Source: Streptomyces regalis | GTDB taxonomy: Bacteria; Actinomycetota; Actinomycetes; Streptomycetales; Streptomycetaceae | Direction: 5' to 3' | DNA: 33,746 bases | Assembly (NCBI RefSeq): GCF_001509475.1 | Contig: NZ_LLZG01000418.1 | Location: 1-33,746, forward strand | Shown here: positions 7,970 to 17,156 of the stretch, piece after piece | How positions within the stretch are numbered: position 1 is the first letter of the stretch | Layout: the number at the start of each line of letters is the position of its first letter | Program-made: the position numbers and the translations under genes | Notes under the pieces: model-generated | What the model saw: the letters and a program-made list of their open reading frames with translations, nothing else | Database searches by the model: none | Told to the model about the DNA's origin: nothing

Positions 7970-8329
7970 ATGCTTGATGCCCTGACGCTGGTGACCGGGG
8001 TCGCCGCGCTGCTGCTGGCCGCCTGGTGCGGTTGGGCGGCCTACCGTGATCAGCCGACCAAGGACTGGCACTTCATCGGGATGGCCGTGGTGACGGTGCT
8101 GACCCTGGTGCAGTTGGTGGTCGGGATCGTGCTGCTGGCGCGGGGCGAGAAGCCGGAGCAGGGCACGACGATCTTCGTGGCGTATCTGCTGGGCTCGTTC
8201 GCGTGCATCCCGGCGGCGGGCTTCATGTCGCTGGCCGAGCGGTCCAAGTGGGGTTCGGTGACGGTCGCCGCCGGCGGTGTGGTACTGGCCGTGCTGGAGG
8301 TGCGGCTCTATGACATCTGGGGAGGCTGA
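7970..8329 (+). CDS. Small four-helix membrane protein, unknown function
   Basis: A 119-residue protein with four predicted membrane helices: residues about 5-24, 36-58, 67-87 and 95-112. A charged loop RDQPTKDW follows helix 1. I recognise it only as a conserved-type integral membrane protein of actinobacteria. The ATG at 7970 lacks an RBS and sits just behind a -10-like sequence. It is followed at once by a second membrane protein gene whose RBS lies in its last codons, so the two are probably co-transcribed and may act together. Confidence 0.75.
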   Translation: MLDALTLVTGVAALLLAAWCGWAAYRDQPTKDWHFIGMAVVTVLTLVQLVVGIVLLARGEKPEQGTTIFVAYLLGSFACIPAAGFMSLAERSKWGSVTVAAGGVVLAVLEVRLYDIWGG

Positions 8330-8330
8330 G

Positions 8331-8753
8331 GTGGCCGTGACGCAGGACAAGCCCACCAGGACGCGGCTGATCAGCGGGCCCGGGATCCTGCTCGTCTGGC
8401 TCTACGGCGTGATGGTCGTCGGGGCCGTGTCGCGATCGGCGTACCAGATCGCGACCGAGTTCGACCGGGCGCCGCTCGCCTATGCGCTGTCGGCCGTCGC
8501 GGGTCTCGTCTACGGGTTCATCACGTACACCCTGGTACGAGGCGGCGAAACGGCCCGCAAGGCGGCGCTGGTGTGCTGCGCCGCCGAGCTCGCGGGCGTG
8601 CTGATCGTCGGCACCTGGACCCTGGTGGAGCCCTCGGCGTTCCCCGACGCGACCGTCTGGTCCGACTACGGCATGGGGTATCTCTTCATCCCCGTGCTGC
8701 TGCCCCTGTCGGCCATGTACTGGCTCCGCAAGGCACGCGCCGTCACGCAGTAG
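8331..8753 (+). CDS. Small membrane protein, unknown function
   Basis: A 140-residue protein with four hydrophobic segments (about 15-35, 48-70, 80-100 and 115-132). The GTG at 8331 has GGAGG 5 nt upstream, inside the last codons of the preceding gene, and lies one base after its stop. This is a clear two-gene operon. A further GTG at 8337 (MTQDKP) is also possible. Its 3' end overlaps the convergent GNAT gene by 11 bases. No catalytic motif is visible. Confidence 0.75.
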   Translation: MAVTQDKPTRTRLISGPGILLVWLYGVMVVGAVSRSAYQIATEFDRAPLAYALSAVAGLVYGFITYTLVRGGETARKAALVCCAAELAGVLIVGTWTLVEPSAFPDATVWSDYGMGYLFIPVLLPLSAMYWLRKARAVTQ

Positions 8754-9240
8754 CGGCGTACGCTCCCGCCGGCTTCTCCAGGACGATCATCGGGACCCCG
8801 TCTGCGCCCTTCGAGGTGCCCACCGCCTCGTAACCCACCTTGCGGTACAGGCGGAGGTTGCCCTCGCTGCGGTGGCCCGTCTGCAGGCGGAACCTCGTGG
8901 CGCCGCGCTGCTCGGTCAGGCCCGCTTCCGCTGCGCGGAGCAGGCGGGCGCCGATGCCGTGGCCCTGCAGGCGGGGGTGGACACAGAGCTTGCCGATGGC
9001 GGCGGCGCCGTCCTCGGTGACGCTGCCGCGGACCGAGCCGACGACCTCCTCGCCCAGCCGCGCCACGAAGACACAGTCGGCGGCGACCTCCGCGCGAACC
9101 GAGTCCAGAGTCTGGACCAGCGGGTCGATGCGGTAGTTGCCGTACAGCGCAGCCTCGCTCTGGAAGCACAGGTACTGCAGCCTGAAGATCTGCTCCGCGT
9201 CCTGCTCGGTCGCCGCAGAGATGGTCACGCTCATGCCCAT
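8743..9240 (-). CDS. GNAT family N-acetyltransferase
   Basis: A 165-residue acetyltransferase. The acetyl-CoA pyrophosphate loop is seen in LCVHPRLQGHGIGARLLRAAE, the canonical V-x-P-x-x-Q/R-x-x-G-x-G/A motif A. The preceding strand EEVVGSVRGSV and the C-terminal VGYEAVGTSKG also fit. A preference for an amine-bearing metabolite is likely but not determinable. The ATG at 9240 has GGAGG 9 nt upstream; ATG 9234 is too far from it. The gene is convergent with and overlaps the membrane protein gene on the other strand, and it lies 45 bp after the sigma factor gene, so these two may be co-transcribed. Confidence 0.85.
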   Translation of the reverse strand: MGMSVTISAATEQDAEQIFRLQYLCFQSEAALYGNYRIDPLVQTLDSVRAEVAADCVFVARLGEEVVGSVRGSVTEDGAAAIGKLCVHPRLQGHGIGARLLRAAEAGLTEQRGATRFRLQTGHRSEGNLRLYRKVGYEAVGTSKGADGVPMIVLEKPAGAYAATA

Positions 9241-9285
9241 GTGCGCACGCCTCCCGCTCACCTGATCGCCTGTCGTCCCTCACTC

Positions 9286-9795
9286 CTATCCCCGCACTCC
9301 GCGGGCCGCAACCTCCGGTGTGAGCAAACGACGCAGACATCCCAGGCATCTGGAACGTTCCGGGCCGAGACTGCCCTGTGAGATACCCAACTCCCCCGCG
9401 ATTTCCCGGTATGTCAGGTCGTTCGGGGAGAGGAGCGCCTCCATCAGGCGGGGGCAGCGGCCGGGGAGTCGGCGTACCGCTTCGCGCAGGGCTCGGCCGC
9501 GGGCGGCCGCGAGGGCCATGTGTTCGGGGTCGTGGCGATCGGTGTCGGCGGCGGGCTCGGTCTCGTACGGCTGTTCCCGTCGCGTCGTACGGCGGCTTCG
9601 GCGCGCCTCGGAGCGCACAGCCCTGCGCAGCCAGCTCTGCGGGTCCACGGGTGGGCCGTCCGAGTCGAGGAGTTCCAGGAGGCGGAGCCAGACCGCCTGT
9701 TCCAGGTCGCCCGGCTCCGTTCCGGAGGCGTGTGCCTCGGCGGAGGCCTCCGCGAGGAGCAGCGGGCGCAGGGCGGCAACCAGGTCGTCCGTCAT
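9286..9795 (-). CDS. Small sigma-70 family (ECF-like) sigma factor
   Basis: A 169-residue protein whose C-terminal half is a sigma region 4. RALREAVRRLPGRCPRLMEALL is followed by the helix-turn-helix DLTYREIAGELGISQGSLGPERSRCLGCLRRLL, diagnostic for ECF-type sigma factors. The N-terminal half (DLEQAVWLRLLELL, SWLRRAVRSEARRSRR) is a short, diverged region 2. No anti-sigma gene is adjacent. Neither ATG 9795 nor GTG 9804 has a visible RBS, and a perfect hairpin ends 14 bases upstream of the ATG. Target promoters cannot be inferred here. Confidence 0.85.
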   Translation of the reverse strand: MTDDLVAALRPLLLAEASAEAHASGTEPGDLEQAVWLRLLELLDSDGPPVDPQSWLRRAVRSEARRSRRTTRREQPYETEPAADTDRHDPEHMALAAARGRALREAVRRLPGRCPRLMEALLSPNDLTYREIAGELGISQGSLGPERSRCLGCLRRLLTPEVAARGVRG

Positions 9796-9808
9796 ATGCG
9801 GCACGACG

Positions 9809-9842
9809 CGGCCGCCCGGGCGCGGGGTTGCCCGGGCGGCCG
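9809..9842 (-). terminator. Terminator of the glycerophosphodiesterase gene
   Basis: A perfect 13-bp inverted repeat with arms 9809-9821 and 9830-9842 and an 8-nt loop lies 28 bases after the phosphodiesterase stop. It directly abuts the start of the sigma factor gene. Confidence 0.8.
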
Positions 9843-9869
9843 ACAGTCACCCCAACCGGGGCGGGGGTC

Positions 9870-11042
9870 TCAGCTGTTGACGAAGTCCTCGCGGGCCAGC
9901 ACGCCCGTGTCGGGGTTGTCGGTGAAGACACCGTCGATGCCGGTGGCGAAGTACGCCTTGTAGGCGCCGAAGACGTCGCCGTAGGCGTCCGCGTCGGTGC
10001 CCTTGCGGAAGTTCGCGGGGAGGAAGGGGTTCTCGTTGCGCATGGTCCAGGGGTGCAGGAGCAGGCCGACCTTGTGCGCGTCGCTCACCAGCGTGGTGGG
10101 CGTGGTGAGGTTGCCGTTCGCGTCCTTCGGGATGATCAGGTCCAGGGTGGTGCCGATGCCCTGGGCGTAGGAGGCGATCTCCCTGAGGCCGGCGGGCTTG
10201 ACCAGGTCGGCGACCGTGCGCGGGTCGCCCGTCTCGACGAAGTCCCAGGGGCGGGTGGTCGGGCCGGAGAGCAGGACCACCAGCGGGTTGTCGACCAGCT
10301 TGTTCAGGCGCTGGATGCTGGTCGGCTCGAAGGACTGGACGATGACCGGCGAGTTCCGCCGGTCCTTGCCGTGCTTGTGCAGCACCTTGGCGATCCGCTC
10401 CTCCAGGGCGAGACCCTGCTTGCGGAAGTAGGTGGGGTGCTTGAGCTCGGGGTAGATCCAGACCTGCTTGCCGCGCTTACGGGTCTGCTCGTCCTGCCAC
10501 TTCAGGACCTCCTCGAAGGTGGGGACCTCCCAGCGGCCGTTGTAGAGGGTGTTGTGCGAGCGGTTGGCCGGAATGCGTTCGATCGCGCGCAGGGTCTTCA
10601 GCTCGGCGAGCGTGAAGTCCTCGGTGAACCAGCCGGTGGTGGAGACACCGTCGAGGAGCTTGGTCTTCTTGCGGTCGGCGAACTCGGGATGGTCGGCGAC
10701 ATCGGTCGTGCCCCCGATCTCCGGCTCGTGCCGGCAGACGAGGTGGCCGTCCTTGGTCGGGACGAGGTCGCCCGCCTCGACGATGTCGGCGCCCATGTCG
10801 AGGGCCAGCTGGTAGGAGCCGAGGGTGTGCTCGGGCCGGTAGCCGCTGGCGCCGCGGTGGCCGATGATCGTCGGCTTGGGCAGGCTCTTCAGGCCGCCGC
10901 CACCGCCACCGCCGTACCGGGTCTCGGCCGCTCTCGCCGTACCGGACAGCCCGAGGACCGCTCCGCCCGCGCCGAGCACGGCCGCGCCGAGAAGCATCCG
11001 CCGTCCGGTTACGCCCGCCTGCTCGTTCTCCTGGGTTCCCAT
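9870..11042 (-). CDS. Tat-exported glycerophosphodiester phosphodiesterase
   Basis: A 390-residue GDPD/GlpQ family enzyme that splits glycerophosphodiesters to glycerol-3-phosphate and an alcohol outside the membrane, feeding phosphate and carbon uptake. The N-terminus has a twin-arginine signal (TGRRMLLG, then a hydrophobic Ala/Gly stretch ending GTARA). Catalytic features are HRG (His62, Arg63), Glu71, the acidic pair in ADIVEAGDLVPTKDG (Glu89, Asp92), and His105 in CRHEPEI. The acidic pair is spaced E-x-x-D, where I expect E-x-D. ATG 11042 has GGGAGG 6 nt upstream; the ATG 27 bases earlier is less suitable. It is divergent from a lysophosphatidate acyltransferase gene, so both neighbours concern glycerophospholipids. 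Confidence 0.93.
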   Translation of the reverse strand: MGTQENEQAGVTGRRMLLGAAVLGAGGAVLGLSGTARAAETRYGGGGGGGLKSLPKPTIIGHRGASGYRPEHTLGSYQLALDMGADIVEAGDLVPTKDGHLVCRHEPEIGGTTDVADHPEFADRKKTKLLDGVSTTGWFTEDFTLAELKTLRAIERIPANRSHNTLYNGRWEVPTFEEVLKWQDEQTRKRGKQVWIYPELKHPTYFRKQGLALEERIAKVLHKHGKDRRNSPVIVQSFEPTSIQRLNKLVDNPLVVLLSGPTTRPWDFVETGDPRTVADLVKPAGLREIASYAQGIGTTLDLIIPKDANGNLTTPTTLVSDAHKVGLLLHPWTMRNENPFLPANFRKGTDADAYGDVFGAYKAYFATGIDGVFTDNPDTGVLAREDFVNS

Positions 11043-11413
11043 GAGGGCCCTCCCTGACCGTCTTCCCATTCAGTGCGCGCCGATCGTAGGTGCGTGCACA
11101 TGACGGACGGGAGACCTCCGGCGGAACTCGCGGGTGACGCTGAATGTCGTACGGGAAAGGTGAGGTGACGGCCCGTCGGAATGGGCCTGGCGGTGCGGGG
11201 GAAGTCGTCGGGTAGGCCCTCGGGGCGATGTCCGTCACATCATGGCGGGCTCGTTACGCACCGCCCACGGCACGCCACCGCAGGTAAACCTGCGTCAACA
11301 GTGCGTAAGGCCTCGGTGAAGTCGGCCCACCCGATGTGCGGGACCCCGGGAACCGCGAGTATCGTCCTCACCTGCACAGACTTATACCGAATCCCTTGAC
11401 ACCGGAGGGCCCG
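11043..11413. promoter_or_regulatory. Divergent promoter region with nested inverted repeats
   Basis: These 371 bases separate the divergent phosphodiesterase and plsC genes, and no credible gene is present. TTACGCAC (11254-11261) pairs with GTGCGTAA (11301-11308), and between them lies a perfect palindrome CGCAGGT-AA-ACCTGCG (11279-11294). These nested symmetric sites look like an operator or a foldable leader. I cannot assign a regulator. TTATAC at about 11391 is a possible -10 for plsC. Confidence 0.45.
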
Positions 11414-12088
11414 TTGTCCCGCTTCGCGCTCATCAAGGCAGTGCTCGGACCGATCATGCGCCTGATGTTCCGCCCGCAGGTGGAGGGCGCTGAGCACATC
11501 CCGGGCGACGGCCCGGTCATCCTGGCCGGCAACCACCTCACCTTCATCGACTCGATGATCCTTCCGCTGGTCTGCGACCGTCAGGTCTTCTTCATCGGCA
11601 AGGACGAGTACGTCACGGGCAAGGGCCTCAAGGGCCGTCTCATGGCGTGGTTCTTCACCGGCGTCGGCATGATCCCGGTCGACCGGGACGGCGGCCGGGG
11701 CGGGGTCGCGGCCCTGATGACCGGGCGCCGCATTCTGGAGGAGGGCAAGGTCTTCGGCATCTACCCCGAGGGCACGCGGTCTCCCGACGGGCGGCTGTAC
11801 CGGGGGCGCACCGGTATCGCGCGGTTGACGCTGATGACCGGTGCGCCCGTCGTTCCGTTCGCCATGATCGGCACCGACAAGATTCAGCCGGGTGGGGCGG
11901 GGATGCCGCGGCCTCGGAAGGTGACGGTGCGGTTCGGTGAGGCGATGGAGTTCTCTCGGTACGAGGGGATGGACCGGGACCGTTATGTGCTGCGGGCGGT
12001 GACCGACTCTGTGATGGCTGAGGTCATGCGGTTGTCGGGGCAGGAGTACGTGGACATGTACGCCAGCAAGGCCAAAGAGGCTGCGTAG
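11414..12088 (+). CDS. plsC: 1-acyl-sn-glycerol-3-phosphate acyltransferase
   Basis: A 224-residue membrane-associated acyltransferase of the PlsC family, which makes phosphatidic acid from lysophosphatidic acid and acyl-CoA or acyl-ACP. Block I is NHLTFID (His41-x4-Asp46), block II lies around GMIPVDRDGGRGG, block III is IYPEGTRSPDG (Glu119-Gly120), and block IV is VVPFAMIGT. The start is TTG 11414, chosen because GGAGG lies 5 to 6 nt upstream; the open frame extends back to 11336 without an RBS. The gene is monocistronic and convergent with the MFS exporter, the intergenic repeat lying between them. Confidence 0.92.
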   Translation: MSRFALIKAVLGPIMRLMFRPQVEGAEHIPGDGPVILAGNHLTFIDSMILPLVCDRQVFFIGKDEYVTGKGLKGRLMAWFFTGVGMIPVDRDGGRGGVAALMTGRRILEEGKVFGIYPEGTRSPDGRLYRGRTGIARLTLMTGAPVVPFAMIGTDKIQPGGAGMPRPRKVTVRFGEAMEFSRYEGMDRDRYVLRAVTDSVMAEVMRLSGQEYVDMYASKAKEAA

Positions 12089-12116
12089 CGCCGTTTCGGT
12101 TCTCAGGTACGGCGGC

Positions 12117-12186
12117 TGCGGGTGGTCTGTGGTTGCTCGCGCCCACGCGGCGGAGCCGCATGTCGAACACAGCCCCGCGCCCCTTA
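12117..12186. repeat. Streptomyces intergenic repeat, copy A
   Basis: About 70 bp nearly identical to a second copy at 15405-15473. It contains a core hairpin GCGGC-GGA-GCCGC (12147-12159) and ends ...CCCCGCGCCCCTTA. Read on the minus strand it begins TAAGGGGCGCGGGGCTGT, and its first TAA is the stop codon of the MFS gene. I recognise it as a common Streptomyces intergenic element. It may act as a bidirectional terminator between the convergent plsC and MFS genes. Confidence 0.75.
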
Positions 12187-13707
12187 AGCGGCACTGCCCA
12201 GCCGTTGGCCGCGGAGGAGGAACCACGCTGCCGCAGCCGCAGTGAGCAGGACCGCCGCGCCTACGCCCGACGCCAGCGCCAGGCCATCCACAAAGGAATG
12301 GCGGGCAGCATCGAGCAGAGCCTCGGATGTATGGGTGGGCAGGCCTGCCGCCGCCTCCACCGCGCCCCCCAGTGACTCGTGGGCCTCGGCCGGAGTGCCC
12401 GCCGGGCCCGTGAAGTCCCGGTACACACCGGTCACGATCGAGCCCAGTACGGCGATGCCCAGTGCGGCGCCCAACTCGTACGCCGTCTCGGACACCGCGG
12501 ACGCCGCCCCCGCCTGCTCCTTCGGCACGCTGGAGAGGATCACGTCGGACGTCACCGTGAAGGAGAAGCCCGCGCCGACGCCGACCACCAGCAGGGCGGC
12601 CCCGAGCAGCGGATAGCCCGTCGAGCGGTCGATCACCGTGAGCACGGCCAGGGCGAGGCCGATCGCCGCGAGGCCGCCGGAGACGACGACCCGTACCGAG
12701 AAGCGGCGGGCCGCGCGACCCGCGATCAGGCCGGCCACCACCGCGCCGATCGCGGCGGGCAGCTCCGCGAGGCCCGCCTCGAACGGGCCCCTGCCCTGCA
12801 CGAGTTGCAGGAACTGGGAGAGGAAGAACACCAGGCCGGACAGGCCGAGGATGGTCAGCAGGTCGGCGAGGACCGCGCCGCTGAAGCCGCGGTGGCGGAA
12901 CAGCCGCATGTCCAGCAGCGGGGTCGGCAGGGTGAACTGGCGGCGGACGAAGCCGTACAGCGCGGCCGCGCCCAGCAGGCCCACGGCGAGCGTGGCCCAC
13001 GTGAAGCCGTGCGTGGCGGCCTCCTTGACGGCGTACACGATGCCCACCATGCCGACGAGGGACAGGGCGACGCTGATCACATCCCAGGGGCCGGGACTCG
13101 GGTTTCGCGATTCGGGCAGCAGCTTCATGCCGACGAGGACGAGGACCACCATCACCGGCAGGTTGATCAAGAAGACCGAACCCCACCAGAAGTGTTCGAG
13201 CAGGAAGCCGCCGACGATCGGTCCGACTGCCGTACCGGCGGACGCCGTCGCGCCCCAGATGCCGACGGCGAGGCTGCGTTCGCGCGGGTCGTGGAAGAGG
13301 TTGCGGATCAGGGCGAGCGTGGCGGGCATCAGGGTGGCGCCCGCGACACCGAGCAACGCCCGGGCCAGGATCATCAGTTCAGGGGTCGTCGCGTAGGCGT
13401 TGAGGACCGATATCGCGCCGAACGCCGTGGCGCCGACGAGCAGGATCCGCTTGCGGCCGATGCGGTCGCCGAGGCTGCCCATCGACACGAGCAGACCCGC
13501 GATGACGAAGGAGTAGACGTCGCCGATCCAGAGGAGCTGGGTGCCGGAGGGCTTCAGGTCCTCGCTGATGTAGGGGGTCGCGAGACCGAGGACGGTCGCA
13601 TCGACGGCCACCAGCAGCACGGCGAGCACGAGGACGGACAGCGCGAGCCAGCGGCCCGAACGCTTCACCGCCTCGGTCGTGGTCGCCGGCTGCAGGGTGC
13701 TGGTCAT
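12184..13707 (-). CDS. MFS drug exporter, DHA2 (14-TM) family
   Basis: A 507-residue major facilitator protein with about 14 hydrophobic segments, as in EmrB/QacA proton-drug antiporters. Typical marks are motif D1 in LLVAVDATVLGLATPYI near helix 1, motif A in SMGSLGDRIGRKRILL after helix 2, and motif C in WGATASAGTAVGPIVGGFL in helix 5. It would export a hydrophobic or cationic drug or a natural product. The ATG at 13707 overlaps the TGA of the upstream TetR gene (ATGA), so the pair is translationally coupled. The stop TAA lies inside a repeat element. The substrate is unknown. Confidence 0.93.
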   Translation of the reverse strand: MTSTLQPATTTEAVKRSGRWLALSVLVLAVLLVAVDATVLGLATPYISEDLKPSGTQLLWIGDVYSFVIAGLLVSMGSLGDRIGRKRILLVGATAFGAISVLNAYATTPELMILARALLGVAGATLMPATLALIRNLFHDPRERSLAVGIWGATASAGTAVGPIVGGFLLEHFWWGSVFLINLPVMVVLVLVGMKLLPESRNPSPGPWDVISVALSLVGMVGIVYAVKEAATHGFTWATLAVGLLGAAALYGFVRRQFTLPTPLLDMRLFRHRGFSGAVLADLLTILGLSGLVFFLSQFLQLVQGRGPFEAGLAELPAAIGAVVAGLIAGRAARRFSVRVVVSGGLAAIGLALAVLTVIDRSTGYPLLGAALLVVGVGAGFSFTVTSDVILSSVPKEQAGAASAVSETAYELGAALGIAVLGSIVTGVYRDFTGPAGTPAEAHESLGGAVEAAAGLPTHTSEALLDAARHSFVDGLALASGVGAAVLLTAAAAAWFLLRGQRLGSAA

Positions 13708-14255
13708 GATTCCTCTCTTCTGAGCGCGCCGCCGAGCAACAGCTCGACGATCATGTGGTGGAAGTCCTTGGGGGCGACCTTGCCGCTCTGCACGACCCAG
13801 GCGCCGGAGGCGAGCAGCCCGAACAGGGCCTCGGTGAGCCACGCGGGCGTGAGATCGATCCGGAACTCGCCGCTGTCCTGTCCGCGCCGGAACAGCGCGG
13901 CGATACGGCCGTCGATCCTGGACCAGCCCTCGTTCTGCGCCTCCCCCTCGAACAGTTGGTTCTCGGTGTAGAGGAAGGCGAGGAGTCCGGCGGCGGACTC
14001 GATCTCGCGGACGAGGCGACGTACGGCGTCACTCGCCGGCCCCTCGTCCAGCCGTGCCGCGTCCACCGCTGCCTCGCACTCCGCGATACCGAGCGCCTCC
14101 AGCGCCCGCACGAGGGCGTCGCGCCCGGCGAAGTGCCGGTGCAGTGTGGCCCGGCTGATCCCGGCGGCCTTGGCGACCTCGTCCATGGTCGCGGTGGATT
14201 TGCGGGTCAGCAGGGCGGCGGCACTGCGCAGTACGTGGTCACGATCGACGGCCAT
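13704..14255 (-). CDS. TetR family transcriptional repressor
   Basis: A 183-residue regulator starting MAVDRDHVLRSAAALL. The TetR N-terminal HTH spans about residues 5-50, with the recognition part MDEVAKAAGISRATLHRHFAGRDALV. The C-terminal half is a helical ligand-binding and dimerisation domain without recognisable substrate motifs. It is the first gene of a two-gene operon with the MFS exporter (4-nt overlap), so it most likely represses both genes until a drug-like ligand binds. A perfect palindrome lies 20 to 37 bases upstream of the start. ATG 14255 has no RBS; in-frame ATGs further upstream (to 14297) would place coding sequence over the palindrome. Confidence 0.9.
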   Translation of the reverse strand: MAVDRDHVLRSAAALLTRKSTATMDEVAKAAGISRATLHRHFAGRDALVRALEALGIAECEAAVDAARLDEGPASDAVRRLVREIESAAGLLAFLYTENQLFEGEAQNEGWSRIDGRIAALFRRGQDSGEFRIDLTPAWLTEALFGLLASGAWVVQSGKVAPKDFHHMIVELLLGGALRREES

Positions 14256-14274
14256 GAGACAACCATAACCCATG

Positions 14275-14292
14275 TGAGACATTGATGTCTCA
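14275..14292. promoter_or_regulatory. Probable TetR operator
   Basis: TGAGACAT-TG-ATGTCTCA is a perfect 8-bp inverted repeat just upstream of the TetR-MFS operon. A third half-site, ATGAGACA, overlaps the start codon at 14254-14261. The position fits autoregulation. Confidence 0.7.
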
Positions 14293-14335
14293 TTCAAGGC
14301 ATGCGAAGCTCACAGCCCTTGGCTCGGAGGACGTG

Positions 14336-15307
14336 TCAGTGCCAGGGCAGCTGCCCGCGCCGCCCCCAGTACGCGCCCGGCTCCTCCACCAGCGCGGCGA
14401 GCCGCTCCACCTGCCCGTCGTCGAGGTCCACGACCGCCGCGTGCAGGTTGGACGCGAGCTGGACGGTCGTCGCGGCGCCGGAGAGGACCACGCCGGCCCA
14501 GGGCTCGCGCAGGATCACCGCGAGGGCGACGGCGTCGCAGCCCAGAGACGTCTCTTCGGCTACGGCCTTCAGCGCGTCCGGCGCATACGGGTCCGCGAGC
14601 CGCCCGTTGGCCATGCCCTCCTTGACGATCACCGTGAGCCCGGCGTCGTGCGCCTCGGCGAGGGCAGGGCCGGCCGAGGTCTCCAGGGCGTTGTACGTCG
14701 ACTGGACGGTACGGAAGAGGGGCTCGCCGTCGACCGTCACGGCGAGGGCGGCGCGGATCGCGTCGGCCTGGGCGGGGCCGCTGGTGGAGAAGCCGATGGT
14801 GAGGCCCTGGGCGGCGGCTTCGGCCAGCCTTGCGTGGAGGTCCTTGTCGGCGAGGGCGGGACTGTCCGGGGTCACCGAGTGGATCTGGTAGAGGTCGAGC
14901 CGGTCACCGAGGAGGGCGTCGGTCTCGGCGCGCTGGCGCTCGTACGTCGGGAGGGTGTGGTCCTTGACCTCGTGTTTCTCGGCGTCGGTGGACCAGTCGG
15001 CGGTGTAGGTGTAGCCCCACTTGCTGCCGATGACCACGTCGTCGATGCGGGGGTTTTTGTTGAGCCAGTCCGCGAGGAACTCCTCGGAGCGGCCGTAGGA
15101 GCGGGCTGCGTCGAAGTAGCGGACGCCTTGGGCGTAGGCGGCGTCGAGGAGTTCGTGGGTTCGGGTGCGCAGCGTTTCGACGCTGCGGTTCTCTCCGAGG
15201 TCTTTGTCCCGGCCGAGGTTGATGTAGCCGGGGCGGCCGACGGCGGCGAGGCCGAGTCCGATGTGGCAGGTCGGGGTCGTCGCTGTTGCCAGTCGGGCGA
15301 AGGGCAT
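14336..15307 (-). CDS. Aldo/keto reductase
   Basis: A 323-residue AKR family oxidoreductase, NADPH-dependent and cytoplasmic. The barrel motif GVRYFDAARSYGRSEEFLADWL holds the catalytic Asp and Tyr. The catalytic Lys is in VVIGSKWGYTY, and the His position in LDLYQIHS. The C-terminal NADP-binding motifs appear as VVLSGAATTVQLASNL. The substrate is unknown; the closest type is the D-threo-aldose/pyridoxal-like AKR group. ATG 15307 has ACGGAG at good spacing; the ATG at 15349 has none. It lies between argH and the TetR/MFS operon and is probably transcribed on its own. Confidence 0.9.
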   Translation of the reverse strand: MPFARLATATTPTCHIGLGLAAVGRPGYINLGRDKDLGENRSVETLRTRTHELLDAAYAQGVRYFDAARSYGRSEEFLADWLNKNPRIDDVVIGSKWGYTYTADWSTDAEKHEVKDHTLPTYERQRAETDALLGDRLDLYQIHSVTPDSPALADKDLHARLAEAAAQGLTIGFSTSGPAQADAIRAALAVTVDGEPLFRTVQSTYNALETSAGPALAEAHDAGLTVIVKEGMANGRLADPYAPDALKAVAEETSLGCDAVALAVILREPWAGVVLSGAATTVQLASNLHAAVVDLDDGQVERLAALVEEPGAYWGRRGQLPWH

Positions 15308-15404
15308 CGCGCGCTCCGTTCGGTCGGATCCGGTTCGGCTTCCGACCAACGTAACCCGTGATGACCTTCGCCTCAGGATTCGGGTTGTGCGGTAGTTCGG
15401 CGAG

Positions 15405-15470
15405 TGCGGGTTCGTCGTGGCTTGTCGCGCCCACGCGGCGGAGCCGCAAATCGATACAGCCCCGCGCCCC

Positions 15471-15473
<3 letters not shown>
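15405..15473. repeat. Streptomyces intergenic repeat, copy B
   Basis: This is the second copy of the element at 12117-12186, with the same core hairpin GCGGC-GGA-GCCGC (15435-15447) and the same end CCCCGCGCCCCTTA. The TTA at 15471-15473 is the complement of the argH stop codon. Both copies therefore begin exactly at the stop of a minus-strand gene. Confidence 0.75.
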
Positions 15474-16979
<1,506 letters not shown>

Positions 16980-16990
16980 TCACCACACTG

Positions 16991-17019
16991 TGTATGCATG
17001 ATTATGCAGAGCTCTGCAT
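16991..17019. promoter_or_regulatory. ARG-box-like ArgR operators upstream of argH
   Basis: TGTATGCATGATTATGCA (16991-17008) and the overlapping perfect palindrome ATGCAGAGCTCTGCAT (17004-17019) carry repeated ATGCA/TGCAT half-sites. These resemble Streptomyces ARG boxes, which I recall as CCATGCATGCCCATTGCATA. The location upstream of argH supports ArgR control. Confidence 0.65.
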
Positions 17020-17064
17020 GATTCGTCAATCCCGGCCCGTGGCAGCGGGAAATCCGAGCCGCCT

Positions 17065-17095
17065 TTGAACGCGAGAAACCGCTTACCCGTATCTC
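17065..17095 (+). promoter_or_regulatory. Possible promoter of the secreted repeat protein
   Basis: TTGAAC (17065-17070) and GTATCT (17089-17094) are separated by 18 bases and lie upstream of the ATG at 17157. The match to a housekeeping promoter is moderate. Confidence 0.35.
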
Positions 17096-17156
17096 TCGCC
17101 GAACGCAGGCGCCGCGTTTGTCAACCACGACCACCTGACCCGAGTGAGGCATCCGC

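Noticed and set aside
9378..11057. Long plus-strand open frame of 559 codons
   Set aside because: It is the antisense of the phosphodiesterase and sigma genes, with low-complexity Arg/Gly/Val content and no domain. The minus-strand genes have clear motifs and an RBS.
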